From NCBI RefSeq assembly GCF_007860175.1, contig NZ_SJPX01000001.1, positions 62,001-126,000 of the forward strand: a stretch of DNA of 64,000 nucleotides. The letters are read 5' to 3'. This stretch comes from Rubripirellula reticaptiva (GTDB lineage: Bacteria > Planctomycetota > Planctomycetia > Pirellulales > Pirellulaceae). The notes under the pieces are model-generated. The model was not told where the DNA came from and did not search any database. It saw only the letters and a list, made by a program, of their open reading frames with translations. Both the position numbers and the translations under genes were made by a program. Positions 38,094 through 46,879 of this stretch are shown one piece after another (the first letter of the stretch is position 1; each line of letters opens with the position of its first letter).

Positions 38094-39377
38094 TTAACCT
38101 TCGAAACGGCTCAGACACAGCGAGACATTCTGGCCTCCGAAACCGAAGCTATTATTCAGGGCGTATTTGACTGAGGCTTCACGTGCAACGTTGGGCACGT
38201 AGTCCAAATCACAAAGCGGATCCGGATTTTCGTAGTTGATCGTTGGTGGCAACACCGAATCTCGGATCGCCAGCAAGCAAACGATCATTTCGGTAACGCC
38301 AGCTGCTGCGATCAAGTGCCCCATCATGCTCTTCGTGCTGCTGACAGGAGTATTGGCAGCGCCCGCGCCAAAAACTTCGCGGCACGCCAACGATTCAACT
38401 TTGTCGTTCACCGTCGTGCTGGTTCCGTGTGCGTTGACATAGTCAATTTCCGACGGCGTGATCCCTGCGTCTTTGATCGCCATTCGCATTGCTGCGATAC
38501 CGCCGTGACCATCGGGCGGAATGTCTGTGATTCGGTACGCGTCGGCGGTAGTCCCATATCCAGCAACTTCGCCATAGATCGTCGCGCCACGTGCCTGGGC
38601 GGCTTCCAACTCTTCCAGCACGACCATTGCCGAGCCTTCGCCAAGAACAAAGCCATTACGAAGTCGGTCGAACGGGCGACTCGCCTTGGTTGGCTCGTCA
38701 TTGCTTTCCGACAGCGCCGTCAACAGGTTGAACCCCGTCACACCGAACGGGTGAATCATGCTGTGCGTGCCACCGGCTAACATCACATCGGCATCGCCTC
38801 GGCGAATGATTTCGGTCGCTTCGCCAACCGCTTGGCTGGACGCCGCACAAGCGGTCAAGCAATTCAGATTAGGGCCTTGCGCGCCGAACATCGTTGCCAG
38901 GTGGGCGGCCGGCATGTTGGGTTCTTGCTCGAGTTCTTTTTCGGGGTTCAGCAGTTCCAAACCCGCGGCAATGAACTTCGACGCCTCGTAGCTACCACTT
39001 TGCAGTGCGGCCGCCATCATCTTGCTGAAGGTGGCAAAGTCTTGGTTGCCTTCGCCGCTGCCCAAGTAGATGCCGAAGCGGACACGATCCTTGATCGAAT
39101 CCATCACGCCGCTGTCCGCGATTGCTTGCTTGGCAGCTCCGACGGCGAACTTGGTGTGACGACCGCGGTTGACCCACAATTCGGCGGGCTCACCACAGTC
39201 CGTGATGTCCCAGTCTTTGACCTCGGCACTGATCTGGGTCGGAAAGCCCGTTGCGTCGAACAGAGTGGTTCTGGCAACGCCGCTTTTTCCCTCTTTCAGT
39301 CCCGACCATACAGTTTGGGCGTCGTGCCCCATCGGGTTGATCATGCCGATTCCGGTAACGACGACGCGACGACGCAT
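38094..39377 (-). CDS. fabF: Beta-ketoacyl-ACP synthase II
   Basis: A 427-residue thiolase-fold condensing enzyme that elongates acyl-ACP with malonyl-ACP. The catalytic triad is visible: Cys177 in NCLTACAASSQ, His317 in VNAHGTSTTVND and His354 in MMGHLIAAAG. GFGGQNVSL near the C terminus is the usual closing block. The start is the ATG at 39377 (MRRRVVVTGIGMINPMG), the usual N terminus. It sits in a minus-strand run dehydratase-ACP-dehydratase-like-fabF-small protein, a dedicated fatty acid or polyketide-like elongation set. No fabD, fabG or fabI is present in the window, so it needs other modules from elsewhere. Confidence 0.95.
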   Translation of the reverse strand: MRRRVVVTGIGMINPMGHDAQTVWSGLKEGKSGVARTTLFDATGFPTQISAEVKDWDITDCGEPAELWVNRGRHTKFAVGAAKQAIADSGVMDSIKDRVRFGIYLGSGEGNQDFATFSKMMAAALQSGSYEASKFIAAGLELLNPEKELEQEPNMPAAHLATMFGAQGPNLNCLTACAASSQAVGEATEIIRRGDADVMLAGGTHSMIHPFGVTGFNLLTALSESNDEPTKASRPFDRLRNGFVLGEGSAMVVLEELEAAQARGATIYGEVAGYGTTADAYRITDIPPDGHGGIAAMRMAIKDAGITPSEIDYVNAHGTSTTVNDKVESLACREVFGAGAANTPVSSTKSMMGHLIAAAGVTEMIVCLLAIRDSVLPPTINYENPDPLCDLDYVPNVAREASVKYALNNSFGFGGQNVSLCLSRFEG

Positions 39378-39475
39378 GGACTTACTTTGCGAGAAGGGAG
39401 AAAGAGCAGGAAACAAAAACGCAACTTAAAAGTGACTAGCACCAGCGAGATTTGACACCTCGAATTCGAGCGCAG

Positions 39476-39988
39476 CTATAGATTCTGGTAAATCGGAACC
39501 GGTTTGCCAAAAGCATCCACGGCGACATGAAAGAAATTCATCATCCGCAGCATGCCTTCCAAATCACCGGGTGCGAACAGCGGCCCGTCGGTAAACCGAT
39601 TGTCGCCTTCTTCCAGGAACGCGAACATCAGGTCGATTTCAGCCTGCGGTTTGCCATCACAGAAACTAGCGCTGGTGACCGTTGCACCGTGATCTTGAAC
39701 CGCGTCAAGATTGACCTGATAGGTCAATTGGTCGCCCGCCCGGGCAGGCTCGAAAAATTCAGCCCGACCGACTTTGGCCAACACCACTCGCTTTTCGAAC
39801 TTGAAATGCTCGGCCACCAGAATACCGCCCAATTGGGCCATGCCTTCGATGATCAGCGTTGGTGGTAACATCGCGTAACCGGGATAGTATTCGTCAACGA
39901 CTTCTTCAGCCAACGAGATATTCTTGATCCCGTGGGCATGAGAACCGCTAACGAACTCGGTAAATCGATCGACCCAAAACCAACGCAT
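39476..39988 (-). CDS. FabZ-like hot-dog dehydratase with missing catalytic His
   Basis: A 170-residue hot-dog-fold protein related to 3-hydroxyacyl-ACP dehydratases. The fold block LPPTLIIEGMAQLGG is clear and keeps Glu48, but the catalytic-His motif (GHFPG in FabZ) reads EYYPG, so Tyr34 stands where the catalytic His should be. The N terminus MRWFWVDRF is typical for the family. Either another His (H17 or H19 nearby) substitutes, or it is a non-catalytic or different-substrate member. It is preceded by the ACP gene and followed by fabF (98 bp). Confidence 0.85.
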   Translation of the reverse strand: MRWFWVDRFTEFVSGSHAHGIKNISLAEEVVDEYYPGYAMLPPTLIIEGMAQLGGILVAEHFKFEKRVVLAKVGRAEFFEPARAGDQLTYQVNLDAVQDHGATVTSASFCDGKPQAEIDLMFAFLEEGDNRFTDGPLFAPGDLEGMLRMMNFFHVAVDAFGKPVPIYQNL

Positions 39989-40023
39989 CTGAAATCCTGG
40001 TGGGGGCTAAGCGAGACGGGCGA

Positions 40024-40413
40024 TTACTCGCCGACCTTGCTGCCGACGTAGTTGCAAAGATCGCCAACGGTCAACAGGTTGCCGAAGTCTTGCACGCGCG
40101 GGTTCTTTTCGAACTCGGCCAAGTTCGCCCACGGCATCCGACGCTTCAGTTCGGCCATTCCGTCGCCGGTGACGACACCGTCTTGGACATACTGGCTATT
40201 GGTCAAAATGTCTTCGGGCGACAATTCTTCGCGAGGAATCGTAATGTCGAACGCTTTTTCGAGCTTGAAAACGATGTCCAAGAAATCGATCGATTCAGCA
40301 CCCAGGTCACCGACCAAAGTCGCGTCGCGATTTACTTCGTCGTCATCAACGCCCAGAGCATCAACCAAAGCGGCTTGAACCTTCTCGAAAATATCTTCTT
40401 GCGACTGGGCCAT
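40024..40413 (-). CDS. Acyl carrier protein, C-terminally extended
   Basis: A 129-residue carrier protein. Ser41 in DLGAESIDFLDI is the phosphopantetheine attachment site, and helices 1 and 2 fit the ACP fold. It is longer than a standard 75-80 residue ACP, with an inserted/extended region (SPEDILTNSQYVQDGVVTGD and MPWANLAEFEKNPRVQDF, about 64-108) before the last helix-like NLLTVGDLCNYVGSK. A strong ribosome site (AAAGGA) lies just upstream. It probably serves as the dedicated carrier for the neighbouring dehydratases and FabF. Confidence 0.9.
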   Translation of the reverse strand: MAQSQEDIFEKVQAALVDALGVDDDEVNRDATLVGDLGAESIDFLDIVFKLEKAFDITIPREELSPEDILTNSQYVQDGVVTGDGMAELKRRMPWANLAEFEKNPRVQDFGNLLTVGDLCNYVGSKVGE

Positions 40414-40510
40414 CGGAAATCCTTTGTAGAAATTTGTCTCGGGTAAATTGATTTAAGGTTTGCGTTTTAGGGTCGCCGACGTAGTGGCCTCCCGATTGAA
40501 GCGGCTGGCT

Positions 40511-40993
40511 TCAAGCGGAAAGAGTAACATCGCCGAACAGTTCACGGAATTGCGTTTCGGCCTGCTTTCGCACGTCCTCGTCCGTTCCGAGGCGTTCCGG
40601 ATCGTTACTGTGGCACTTTTCTAGCACCAAACGGGCGGTCACGGTGACTCGGTCGCCCTTCATGGCGTTTGCCTTCACAGTCACCCGATTTCCGTCTTCT
40701 TTTAGGATTTCTGCCGTAATTGTCAGTGTTTCGCCCGGTGCCAGGAAGTCACCAAACTTGACGCCTTTGGCTTCCCGCAGCAGTACCAGTGGGGTTTTGA
40801 AGTCCTCGCTCACTCGAATCAACCAAATGGCAGCCTGGTGCAAGGCTTCCAGCATCATCACGCCTGGCATGACAGGAAAACGCGGAAAATGATCTTCCAA
40901 ATACTGCTCTTCCGCTCGCAACGTCCGCTCGGCGGTCAAAACCTTGCCAGGCGTCAGCGAGGTGATCCGATCGAGCTGGCGGTATTTCATCAT
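40511..40993 (-). CDS. 3-hydroxyacyl-ACP dehydratase (FabZ-type)
   Basis: A 160-residue hot-dog-fold dehydratase. The active-site motif is YLEDHFPRFPVMPGVMMLEA with His35 and Glu49, the standard catalytic pair for removing water from 3-hydroxyacyl-ACP. The ATG at 40993 (MMKYRQLDRI) is preferred over one four codons upstream. It is upstream of the long ACP on the same strand and is the first gene of the fatty-acid set. Compared with the other dehydratase in the cluster, it keeps the His; the two may act on different chain lengths or as a pair. Confidence 0.88.
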   Translation of the reverse strand: MMKYRQLDRITSLTPGKVLTAERTLRAEEQYLEDHFPRFPVMPGVMMLEALHQAAIWLIRVSEDFKTPLVLLREAKGVKFGDFLAPGETLTITAEILKEDGNRVTVKANAMKGDRVTVTARLVLEKCHSNDPERLGTDEDVRKQAETQFRELFGDVTLSA

Positions 40994-41148
40994 CAGGCGA
41001 AACAATCAACAGAGGATAATCCAGGGGAGACACTAAAATAGAGTGTCTGAAAAAATGCCTCAACCATGCTAAGAACCGGTTTGCGAGGTATTCCGTGCCG
41101 GGGGACGAATCGTCCAGAGGTAGGGATGGCTTGATCAAAGCACTCGGT

Positions 41149-41682
41149 TCAGCGAGCTTTCACCTCGGCTTTGACCATTTCGCGGTCGATCGCCTGCTGT
41201 TCAGATCTTTTCGCGTACACGATTAGTGCTAATCCGGCTAGCAACAATGCGGCTCCGGCCAAACGGGTCGGCGATGCAGCGGCTCGATGATTGCCCAGCC
41301 ATCCAAAATGGTCCAGCAACACGGCCGCGACGACTTGCCCGGTCATGATTGCGGCAAACCATGGCAGCGAGCCAATTCGAGGCACCAGAATCAATGAACT
41401 TGTCACCATGAACACGCCCATCGCTCCGCCACACCAAACCCACCACGGCATCGCCAATAGCGAAACATTAAAACGAGGCGGAAAGACTCCTCCGACTACG
41501 GTCATCACCAACAAAATCGCTGTGCCGCTAGCAAACGAGACCAAGGACGCCTGTAAAGGGTGAACGGCATACCTCCCCAACTGCCCATTGACGCTAGGCT
41601 GGATCCCGACCAACGCTCCGGCGGCGAGTCCGAACGCGATCGCAACAACAAGCAACCCGCTGCCGCCAATTGCGCCAGTCAC
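41149..41682 (-). CDS. DMT-superfamily membrane protein (DUF606/YdcZ-like)
   Basis: A 177-residue membrane protein with five hydrophobic segments (for example GLLVVAIAFGLAAGALVGIQ and LAGAALLLAGLALIVYA), matching the short DMT-family DUF606 proteins, half the size of EamA transporters and often working in pairs. It starts at a GTG that overlaps the stop of the receiver gene (GTGA), so the two are translationally coupled. The transported compound is unknown. Confidence 0.82.
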   Translation of the reverse strand: MTGAIGGSGLLVVAIAFGLAAGALVGIQPSVNGQLGRYAVHPLQASLVSFASGTAILLVMTVVGGVFPPRFNVSLLAMPWWVWCGGAMGVFMVTSSLILVPRIGSLPWFAAIMTGQVVAAVLLDHFGWLGNHRAAASPTRLAGAALLLAGLALIVYAKRSEQQAIDREMVKAEVKAR

Positions 41683-42065
41683 TTCTTCTTCCGCTGGCCC
41701 AAGTACGGTTCCAGCAAAGCTTGCGTGGCATCATCGCCGATCGACAACTTCCCGAAGCCACGAACGCAACCTTGCTTGACCGCGTCGTCTTGGTGTTCCT
41801 CATAATTGGTCACCAACATCACGGGCACGGACTCCAGTTCGGGATCCGCCTTAATCGCTTTGATGACCTCCATCCCGTCGGTGTAATCACGATCAAGTTT
41901 CCGGTTCACCGTGACCAAATCAATCGTTCGCTCGCGAAGCATTGCCAAAGTGTCTTCGGTGCCGTGTGACTGTACCACGGAAGCATTGAAGTTCGACGTC
42001 ACCATTTGACGAATCGAGTTGAAGTCGGGACCACAATTGCCGCAGTCCAAGAGCGTTTTTGACAT
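41679..42065 (-). CDS. CheY-like receiver domain protein, atypical
   Basis: A 128-residue single receiver domain. The fold is clear: PVMLVTNYEE with the switch Thr86, and GFGKL with the conserved Lys106. The phosphoacceptor Asp is replaced by Asn54 (DLVTVNRKLDRDYTDG), and the usual N-terminal acidic pair is reduced to one Asp after a CGNCG stretch. It therefore probably works without normal phosphorylation, as pseudo-receivers do. It overlaps the DMT transporter gene by GTGA. No histidine kinase is adjacent. Confidence 0.82.
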   Translation of the reverse strand: MSKTLLDCGNCGPDFNSIRQMVTSNFNASVVQSHGTEDTLAMLRERTIDLVTVNRKLDRDYTDGMEVIKAIKADPELESVPVMLVTNYEEHQDDAVKQGCVRGFGKLSIGDDATQALLEPYLGQRKKK

Positions 42066-42126
42066 ATTTATCGAAACAGGGGGAACGAGCGTCGGATTAG
42101 AAATCTCTCTACCACAAACTCACTTA

Positions 42127-42163
42127 CGACTGAAGAATTGAAACGACTTCAATTCTTCAGTCG
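42127..42163 (-). terminator. Strong hairpin after large propeller gene
   Basis: A perfect 16-bp stem with a 5-base loop, starting CGACTGAAGAATTGAA, lies about 35 bp beyond the stop of the minus-strand propeller lipoprotein gene and before the receiver gene. There is no long U-run on the minus strand, so it is a likely but not textbook terminator. Confidence 0.55.
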
Positions 42164-42198
42164 CGTGAAATTCGTGGCGGAATCTCAAAGCAAAAGAG

Positions 42199-44370
42199 TT
42201 ACTCAGTCTCACCGATCGAGAACAACTTGTCTTTGGTGCTGATGAAAATCGATTCATTGGCGGCGACCGGTGTGCTGTACACGCTGCTGCCCATGTTAAT
42301 CTCGTCCATCGGCTCATTGTTCTCAGCGCCGAATTCGAAAATCGCAACGTCGCCGTCTTCATCACCGATGAAGACTCGCCCGTCAGCGATCAACGGACTG
42401 CCCCAACTCTGGGCCAGCATGTCATAGGTGAAGTGAACGACCGGCTTGCCGTCTTTGGTGCCTTTGGCATCCAAGCAGTGCACCAATCCAGAGAAGTCGG
42501 CAACGTAAAGAACATTGTCTTTGATCGCACAGGTACCGATCGAACGGTGCATTTCTTCTTCGAAGTCGATTTCGTCATCCTTATTGGAATCGAACATCGA
42601 GTAGTGCCACACAACGGCCGAGTTTGGGTTATCGACTTCGACCTCGCCCTTTTCAGGTTCTACCGCTTGAATGCGTCGATGTTCGATCGGCACTCGTTTG
42701 CCGTCTTCCAACTTCATCGCCAAAGTTGGTGACGTATCACCTCGCTTGGTAGGATCGATGCACCAGAAGTGGCCCTCGCCTTCGCCGTGTTCGGGGTCTT
42801 GCCCGACCGCAATGTAAACCAATCCATCGTAGGCCACTGGTGTTGCGATCAAGTTGTTGCGAGTCCCTTCGCCGCCCAATTTCCAAACGGTGGTCTTGGG
42901 GTTGCAGTCGAACTTCCAAAGCAATTCTGGCTTGCCGTCTTTGCCACGATTGGCAGCAAAGCTGTACAGGATTCCGTCGCCGCCACAGAACAATGCTTGA
43001 GGAACGCCGCCCAGTTCGGCAACTGCGGGGCTAGACCATTGGCCGTGCAAAATATTTCGTCCCGGCGATGAATCGGTCCAGATCACTTCGCCGGTGTTCT
43101 TGTCCATGCAAATGAAGCTCGGCGCGTCAGGTGCTGGCAAGTTGATGTGCGATTCGTCCAAACCGTTGGATGTGTTGACGAACAGCAAGTCACCATAGCT
43201 GGTCACGCTGCAGGCACACATGTTGTGCTGGCTGACGCCCATTTCGGGCCCCATCATGTCAAACACCCAAACCACGTCGGCGTCACGTTTGTCGTCGACC
43301 CCCAGTGCTTTGACGAACATGATTCGTGGGCCAATTTGCTTGATCGTGATATCGCGATCGACGCCGCCAAAGTTGCCGGTCGCCTTCCAGACTTTGCCAT
43401 CGGTAACCGTCGTGACCACGACGTCGCCGTCAAGCGGCTCGTCAGCTTCAGCCAGCTTAGCTTTTGCGGCGTCTGACAATTTACCTTCGGCAAGTGCCGC
43501 CAGCGTGTCTGCGTGAGCTTTCGCCGCCGGACCCGCGTTCATGATCTCGGCGACGTTAGCAGGTTCGTTGGTGACCGGACCATCATCTTCGCCGTCGTAG
43601 AATCCCTTGGTGTCCAAGCAGCGAACTTCGCCGCGGTTGGTCACGAACCACAAGCGGTCGCCCTCAACAAGCGGCGCACAGCAAACACCTTGCAACGGCC
43701 AGTCATGGACGCGGCCAGTGATCAACTTTTCGCTGCTGTGTTGCCACAAAAACTCGCCATCTTTTTCGTTGAATGCCAACAAGCATCCCAGGTCGACTTC
43801 CGATGGGTAACGCTTGATGTGACCCGCACCGTTGTTGGTGCCAACATAGACATGTCCGCCAGCGACCACGGGGTTACCGTACGTTTGGCTGCCCAAGTTC
43901 GCGTACCAACGAATGTTCTTGGCCTTGCTGCTGTCCCAGTCACCGGTACGGCGATCGAACTTGCCGATATTCCATTCCTCGGGTAATCCAGTCACGCCGG
44001 GCGTGTTATTACGTTCGCTGGTTCCGCCCCACTGTGGCCAGTCGCCACCGGATTTGCGAACCGCATCAGGTGATGCGGTGAGAGCAACATCGGCCGCCGG
44101 TGCCGCAACCAACTTAACCGCTGGCTCAGTGCCTGGCTGGGCTTCCGTTTTCGCCTTTGACACAGACTCATCCGCCGGCATCGGCGTTTCCACTGCTGCC
44201 GATGGGGCACCGCCGGTGACGTTGCTGTCGACCGGACTATCGATGGTGGTTGACGTGTCAACGTTGACTGGCGGGGTAGGCGTACATCCACTTAGTGCGA
44301 CCGTAGTGGCGCTGCCGAGCAATGACGCGCAAAGCAATGACGTCCAGGTCCAGATTTCTTTTTTAAACAT
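42199..44370 (-). CDS. Lipoprotein with PQQ-type propeller and EF-hand
   Basis: A 723-residue lipoprotein: the signal ends in the lipobox VALSGC, placing it in a membrane. A Thr/Pro/Ala-rich linker (about 30-110) precedes a large propeller made of PQQ-like blades (WPQWGGTSERNNTPG, GGHVYVGTNNGAG, GVPQALFCGGDGILYSF, VAYDGLVYIAVGQD). Within it, an EF-hand-type calcium loop D594-S-N-K-D-D-E-I-D-F-E-E is clear. The gene follows another large propeller on the same strand by 110 bp; the two probably belong together. Its enzymatic role, if any, is not evident; BamB-like scaffold or alcohol-dehydrogenase-like are both possible. Confidence 0.85.
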   Translation of the reverse strand: MFKKEIWTWTSLLCASLLGSATTVALSGCTPTPPVNVDTSTTIDSPVDSNVTGGAPSAAVETPMPADESVSKAKTEAQPGTEPAVKLVAAPAADVALTASPDAVRKSGGDWPQWGGTSERNNTPGVTGLPEEWNIGKFDRRTGDWDSSKAKNIRWYANLGSQTYGNPVVAGGHVYVGTNNGAGHIKRYPSEVDLGCLLAFNEKDGEFLWQHSSEKLITGRVHDWPLQGVCCAPLVEGDRLWFVTNRGEVRCLDTKGFYDGEDDGPVTNEPANVAEIMNAGPAAKAHADTLAALAEGKLSDAAKAKLAEADEPLDGDVVVTTVTDGKVWKATGNFGGVDRDITIKQIGPRIMFVKALGVDDKRDADVVWVFDMMGPEMGVSQHNMCACSVTSYGDLLFVNTSNGLDESHINLPAPDAPSFICMDKNTGEVIWTDSSPGRNILHGQWSSPAVAELGGVPQALFCGGDGILYSFAANRGKDGKPELLWKFDCNPKTTVWKLGGEGTRNNLIATPVAYDGLVYIAVGQDPEHGEGEGHFWCIDPTKRGDTSPTLAMKLEDGKRVPIEHRRIQAVEPEKGEVEVDNPNSAVVWHYSMFDSNKDDEIDFEEEMHRSIGTCAIKDNVLYVADFSGLVHCLDAKGTKDGKPVVHFTYDMLAQSWGSPLIADGRVFIGDEDGDVAIFEFGAENNEPMDEINMGSSVYSTPVAANESIFISTKDKLFSIGETE

Positions 44371-44480
44371 GTCTTGGTTTCGACTTGAAATTTAGAAGGT
44401 TGTTTTGGTTTTAAACCAGGACGAAGCCTGGGAAGAATTTGAATCGCGTCTGCCAAGACATTGCTTGGCCTCGGTTTGCC

Positions 44481-46766
44481 CTAAGGCTGGTCCGTATTCG
44501 CCGAAACTTCGATGTTATCGAGGTACAGCTCAGCGACTTTCGCGTTGCCGTACAGACCTGGGCTGGCGTTCAAGTTCGGCGATTCGTCGCGAGCGGTGAT
44601 CGTCCATTCCTTGGGCTCCGGTTCATCCTTTGGCCATACCTTTCCTCGCAACACTGCGACCGCGGCCGGCGGTTCGCTTTCGATGTCTGCTCGGAACTTC
44701 ATCCGATACCACGTGTTTTCCTTCCACGGGAAATCGATCGTTTCAGCCATTCGCAGTTGAGCCGACCAGGTTCGAATTTGCAGTTGTTGACTCTCGCCCA
44801 TCAAATCCAAAACATAACCGTGGTTGGTCAGCCCGATGTCGGGCAACTGATCACTCATTCGTTTGCCCATCGCATCGGCGGCAATGGTGTATTCCGCCAA
44901 ATCACTTGGCCCCATCCAAGCACGGCTGCGTGCGCCTTTGGGAATCGTCGTGATTTTTGTTAGCGCTGGCGAACCGTCGACTTCCTTGATGATGTGTCGA
45001 TAACGAGCCCCAACCCATGACAACGGAGGATCCTGCAGGCCGTCGAAAGTGAACTTCCACGGCAGTGGTGGAACGATTCGCACCCGTGCTTCGCCGGTGA
45101 CGTCACCGACTTTGGCAGTGATCACCGCGCCAGTGTGGGACGCATCCGAGGATGCGGTGAACGTTGTCCCGCTGATCGATCCAGGCCCCTCGACACTGAA
45201 CGTCACATCGCCATTTGTGTTTTGGACCGCTTGGCCGAGCGAATTGAAGTAGTTGACTTTCAACTCGACCGATTCGCCAGGCTTGACCAATGATTCGGTT
45301 GGTACCAACTGAACCCATGCCACGCTTGTGTTTTCCGACACCGGTGTCTCGGCCCCCATCGACTCGGACATCGTGACCGACTCTTGTTTGCCGTTCTCGG
45401 TACCGACGCAGTAAAGCGTTTTCGAACTTGGGAAGTACAGCCGTCCGTCAGACACTATCGGCGATCCGGCGAAGCCGACGCCTCGGACACGGCCTTTGTT
45501 GAGCACTTCGAATCCGTCTTCGGTTGGCTTCACCGTGGCCCAGCGACCGTTTTCGGTTAGGACATAAATTTTGCCATCGGCATGCAACAGTGCAGCCCGC
45601 TGGCGACTGCCGACAAACGATTCTTGTTCAACGATAGCCTCGCCCGTTTCAGCATCGAAGATCCACATCTTGCAACGATCGTCGACCAGATAAAGTCGGT
45701 TTCCGATCATGACAGGTTCGCTGTAACCGGAAACGACTTCCAATTGCTTCCAAAGCTCTTTGACCTTGGTATTGTCGCCCGTACCGGTGATTTCCAGTCC
45801 GACGACTCCGCCCATGACATTGTTGCTAGGCGAGACGTTTTCTTCGCTGTGACTGGCGAAGACTTTATTGCCGACGACCAACGGAGTAGCGAAGATGCCT
45901 CGCATCGAAAGATCGTAATGCCATAGCGGTTTGCCAGTGCGTGGCTGGAAACCCCAAATCGCTCCGTCACCGCCACCGATCACCAATTGTCGTTGGCCGT
46001 CGACGGTAACAATGCTAGGTGCCGAATAAGTCGTGTCGTATGGCAAGTCTCGCGTGCCGCTGAACCAACGCAACTCGCCGGTCAATTTATCCATCGCCAG
46101 CAGTCGGTGATTTGGCTTAGCCTTCTCGCCCCAGTTGATGATGATTCCGCTGATGATGACCAAGTCTTCGTGAACGACGGGAAAGTTGGTGCGTCCCCCG
46201 TAGGTCGACAACATTCCGTATTGCTCATGCAGCGGGATGCTCCAAACCGTTTCGCCGGTTTCACCGTTGATGCACATGAAAATGTCGCAGGAACCGAGCG
46301 CATAGATGTTGCCCGAATCCGGATCGGCGACGACGCTGGACCAACCGATACGTTCCGCTGGAACGTCCGACAGCCAAACGTTGTAGCGATTCTCCCAAAT
46401 CGTTTCGCCCGTCTTAGCGTCCAAACAGACGACTCGTTCGGCTTCGCGAGGTGTGCCGGCATCGGCACGCTGAATCGTGTAGAGCCGATGGTTCATGACA
46501 ACGGGCGTACAAGGGCCGCCGATATCGTCGCGGCTCCAGATCACATTGCTGCCTTCACCGCCATCGGGATCCCAATCGTCCGGCAATCCACTTGCCACCG
46601 CGGTGCCGTCAAACTGTGGCCCTCGCCAATAAGGCCAATCCGCCGATGCAAACTTCGGTGACGCAGAAATCCACAAAACCGACAGTGCGAATAGACCAAC
46701 GATTCGTACTGTTCTCTGCATTTGCAGAGCGGTTGCGGGAAAAATATTCCGTGGACTCAGTTTCAT
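44481..46766 (-). CDS. Exported PQQ-type propeller protein
   Basis: A 761-residue exported protein. A signal peptide (VGLFALSVLWISASPKFASA, cleaved near residue 42) precedes DWPYWRGPQFDGTAVASGLP, the typical start of planctomycete PQQ-like propellers. Blade repeats follow (VVCLDAKTGETIWENRYN, CINGETGETVWSIP, AMDKLTGELRWFS, WGFQPRTGKPLWHYD, WIFDAETGEAIVEQ). From about residue 490 it carries an Ig-like beta-domain (VELKVNYFNSLGQAVQN) and a C-terminal jelly-roll-like region with YRMKFRADIE. It is upstream of the EF-hand propeller lipoprotein on the same strand. Its function is unknown. Confidence 0.82.
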   Translation of the reverse strand: MKLSPRNIFPATALQMQRTVRIVGLFALSVLWISASPKFASADWPYWRGPQFDGTAVASGLPDDWDPDGGEGSNVIWSRDDIGGPCTPVVMNHRLYTIQRADAGTPREAERVVCLDAKTGETIWENRYNVWLSDVPAERIGWSSVVADPDSGNIYALGSCDIFMCINGETGETVWSIPLHEQYGMLSTYGGRTNFPVVHEDLVIISGIIINWGEKAKPNHRLLAMDKLTGELRWFSGTRDLPYDTTYSAPSIVTVDGQRQLVIGGGDGAIWGFQPRTGKPLWHYDLSMRGIFATPLVVGNKVFASHSEENVSPSNNVMGGVVGLEITGTGDNTKVKELWKQLEVVSGYSEPVMIGNRLYLVDDRCKMWIFDAETGEAIVEQESFVGSRQRAALLHADGKIYVLTENGRWATVKPTEDGFEVLNKGRVRGVGFAGSPIVSDGRLYFPSSKTLYCVGTENGKQESVTMSESMGAETPVSENTSVAWVQLVPTESLVKPGESVELKVNYFNSLGQAVQNTNGDVTFSVEGPGSISGTTFTASSDASHTGAVITAKVGDVTGEARVRIVPPLPWKFTFDGLQDPPLSWVGARYRHIIKEVDGSPALTKITTIPKGARSRAWMGPSDLAEYTIAADAMGKRMSDQLPDIGLTNHGYVLDLMGESQQLQIRTWSAQLRMAETIDFPWKENTWYRMKFRADIESEPPAAVAVLRGKVWPKDEPEPKEWTITARDESPNLNASPGLYGNAKVAELYLDNIEVSANTDQP

Positions 46767-46879
46767 AGTTTTGGTTCTGTTGAGACGGATGGAGTCGGGG
46801 GGAGGGGCGATGTGTCGAGTTCAGTTTTGGAAGTCGCATTCTTCAAATGGCGAGCGAATGCTCGGTCAGATAAGTCAAC

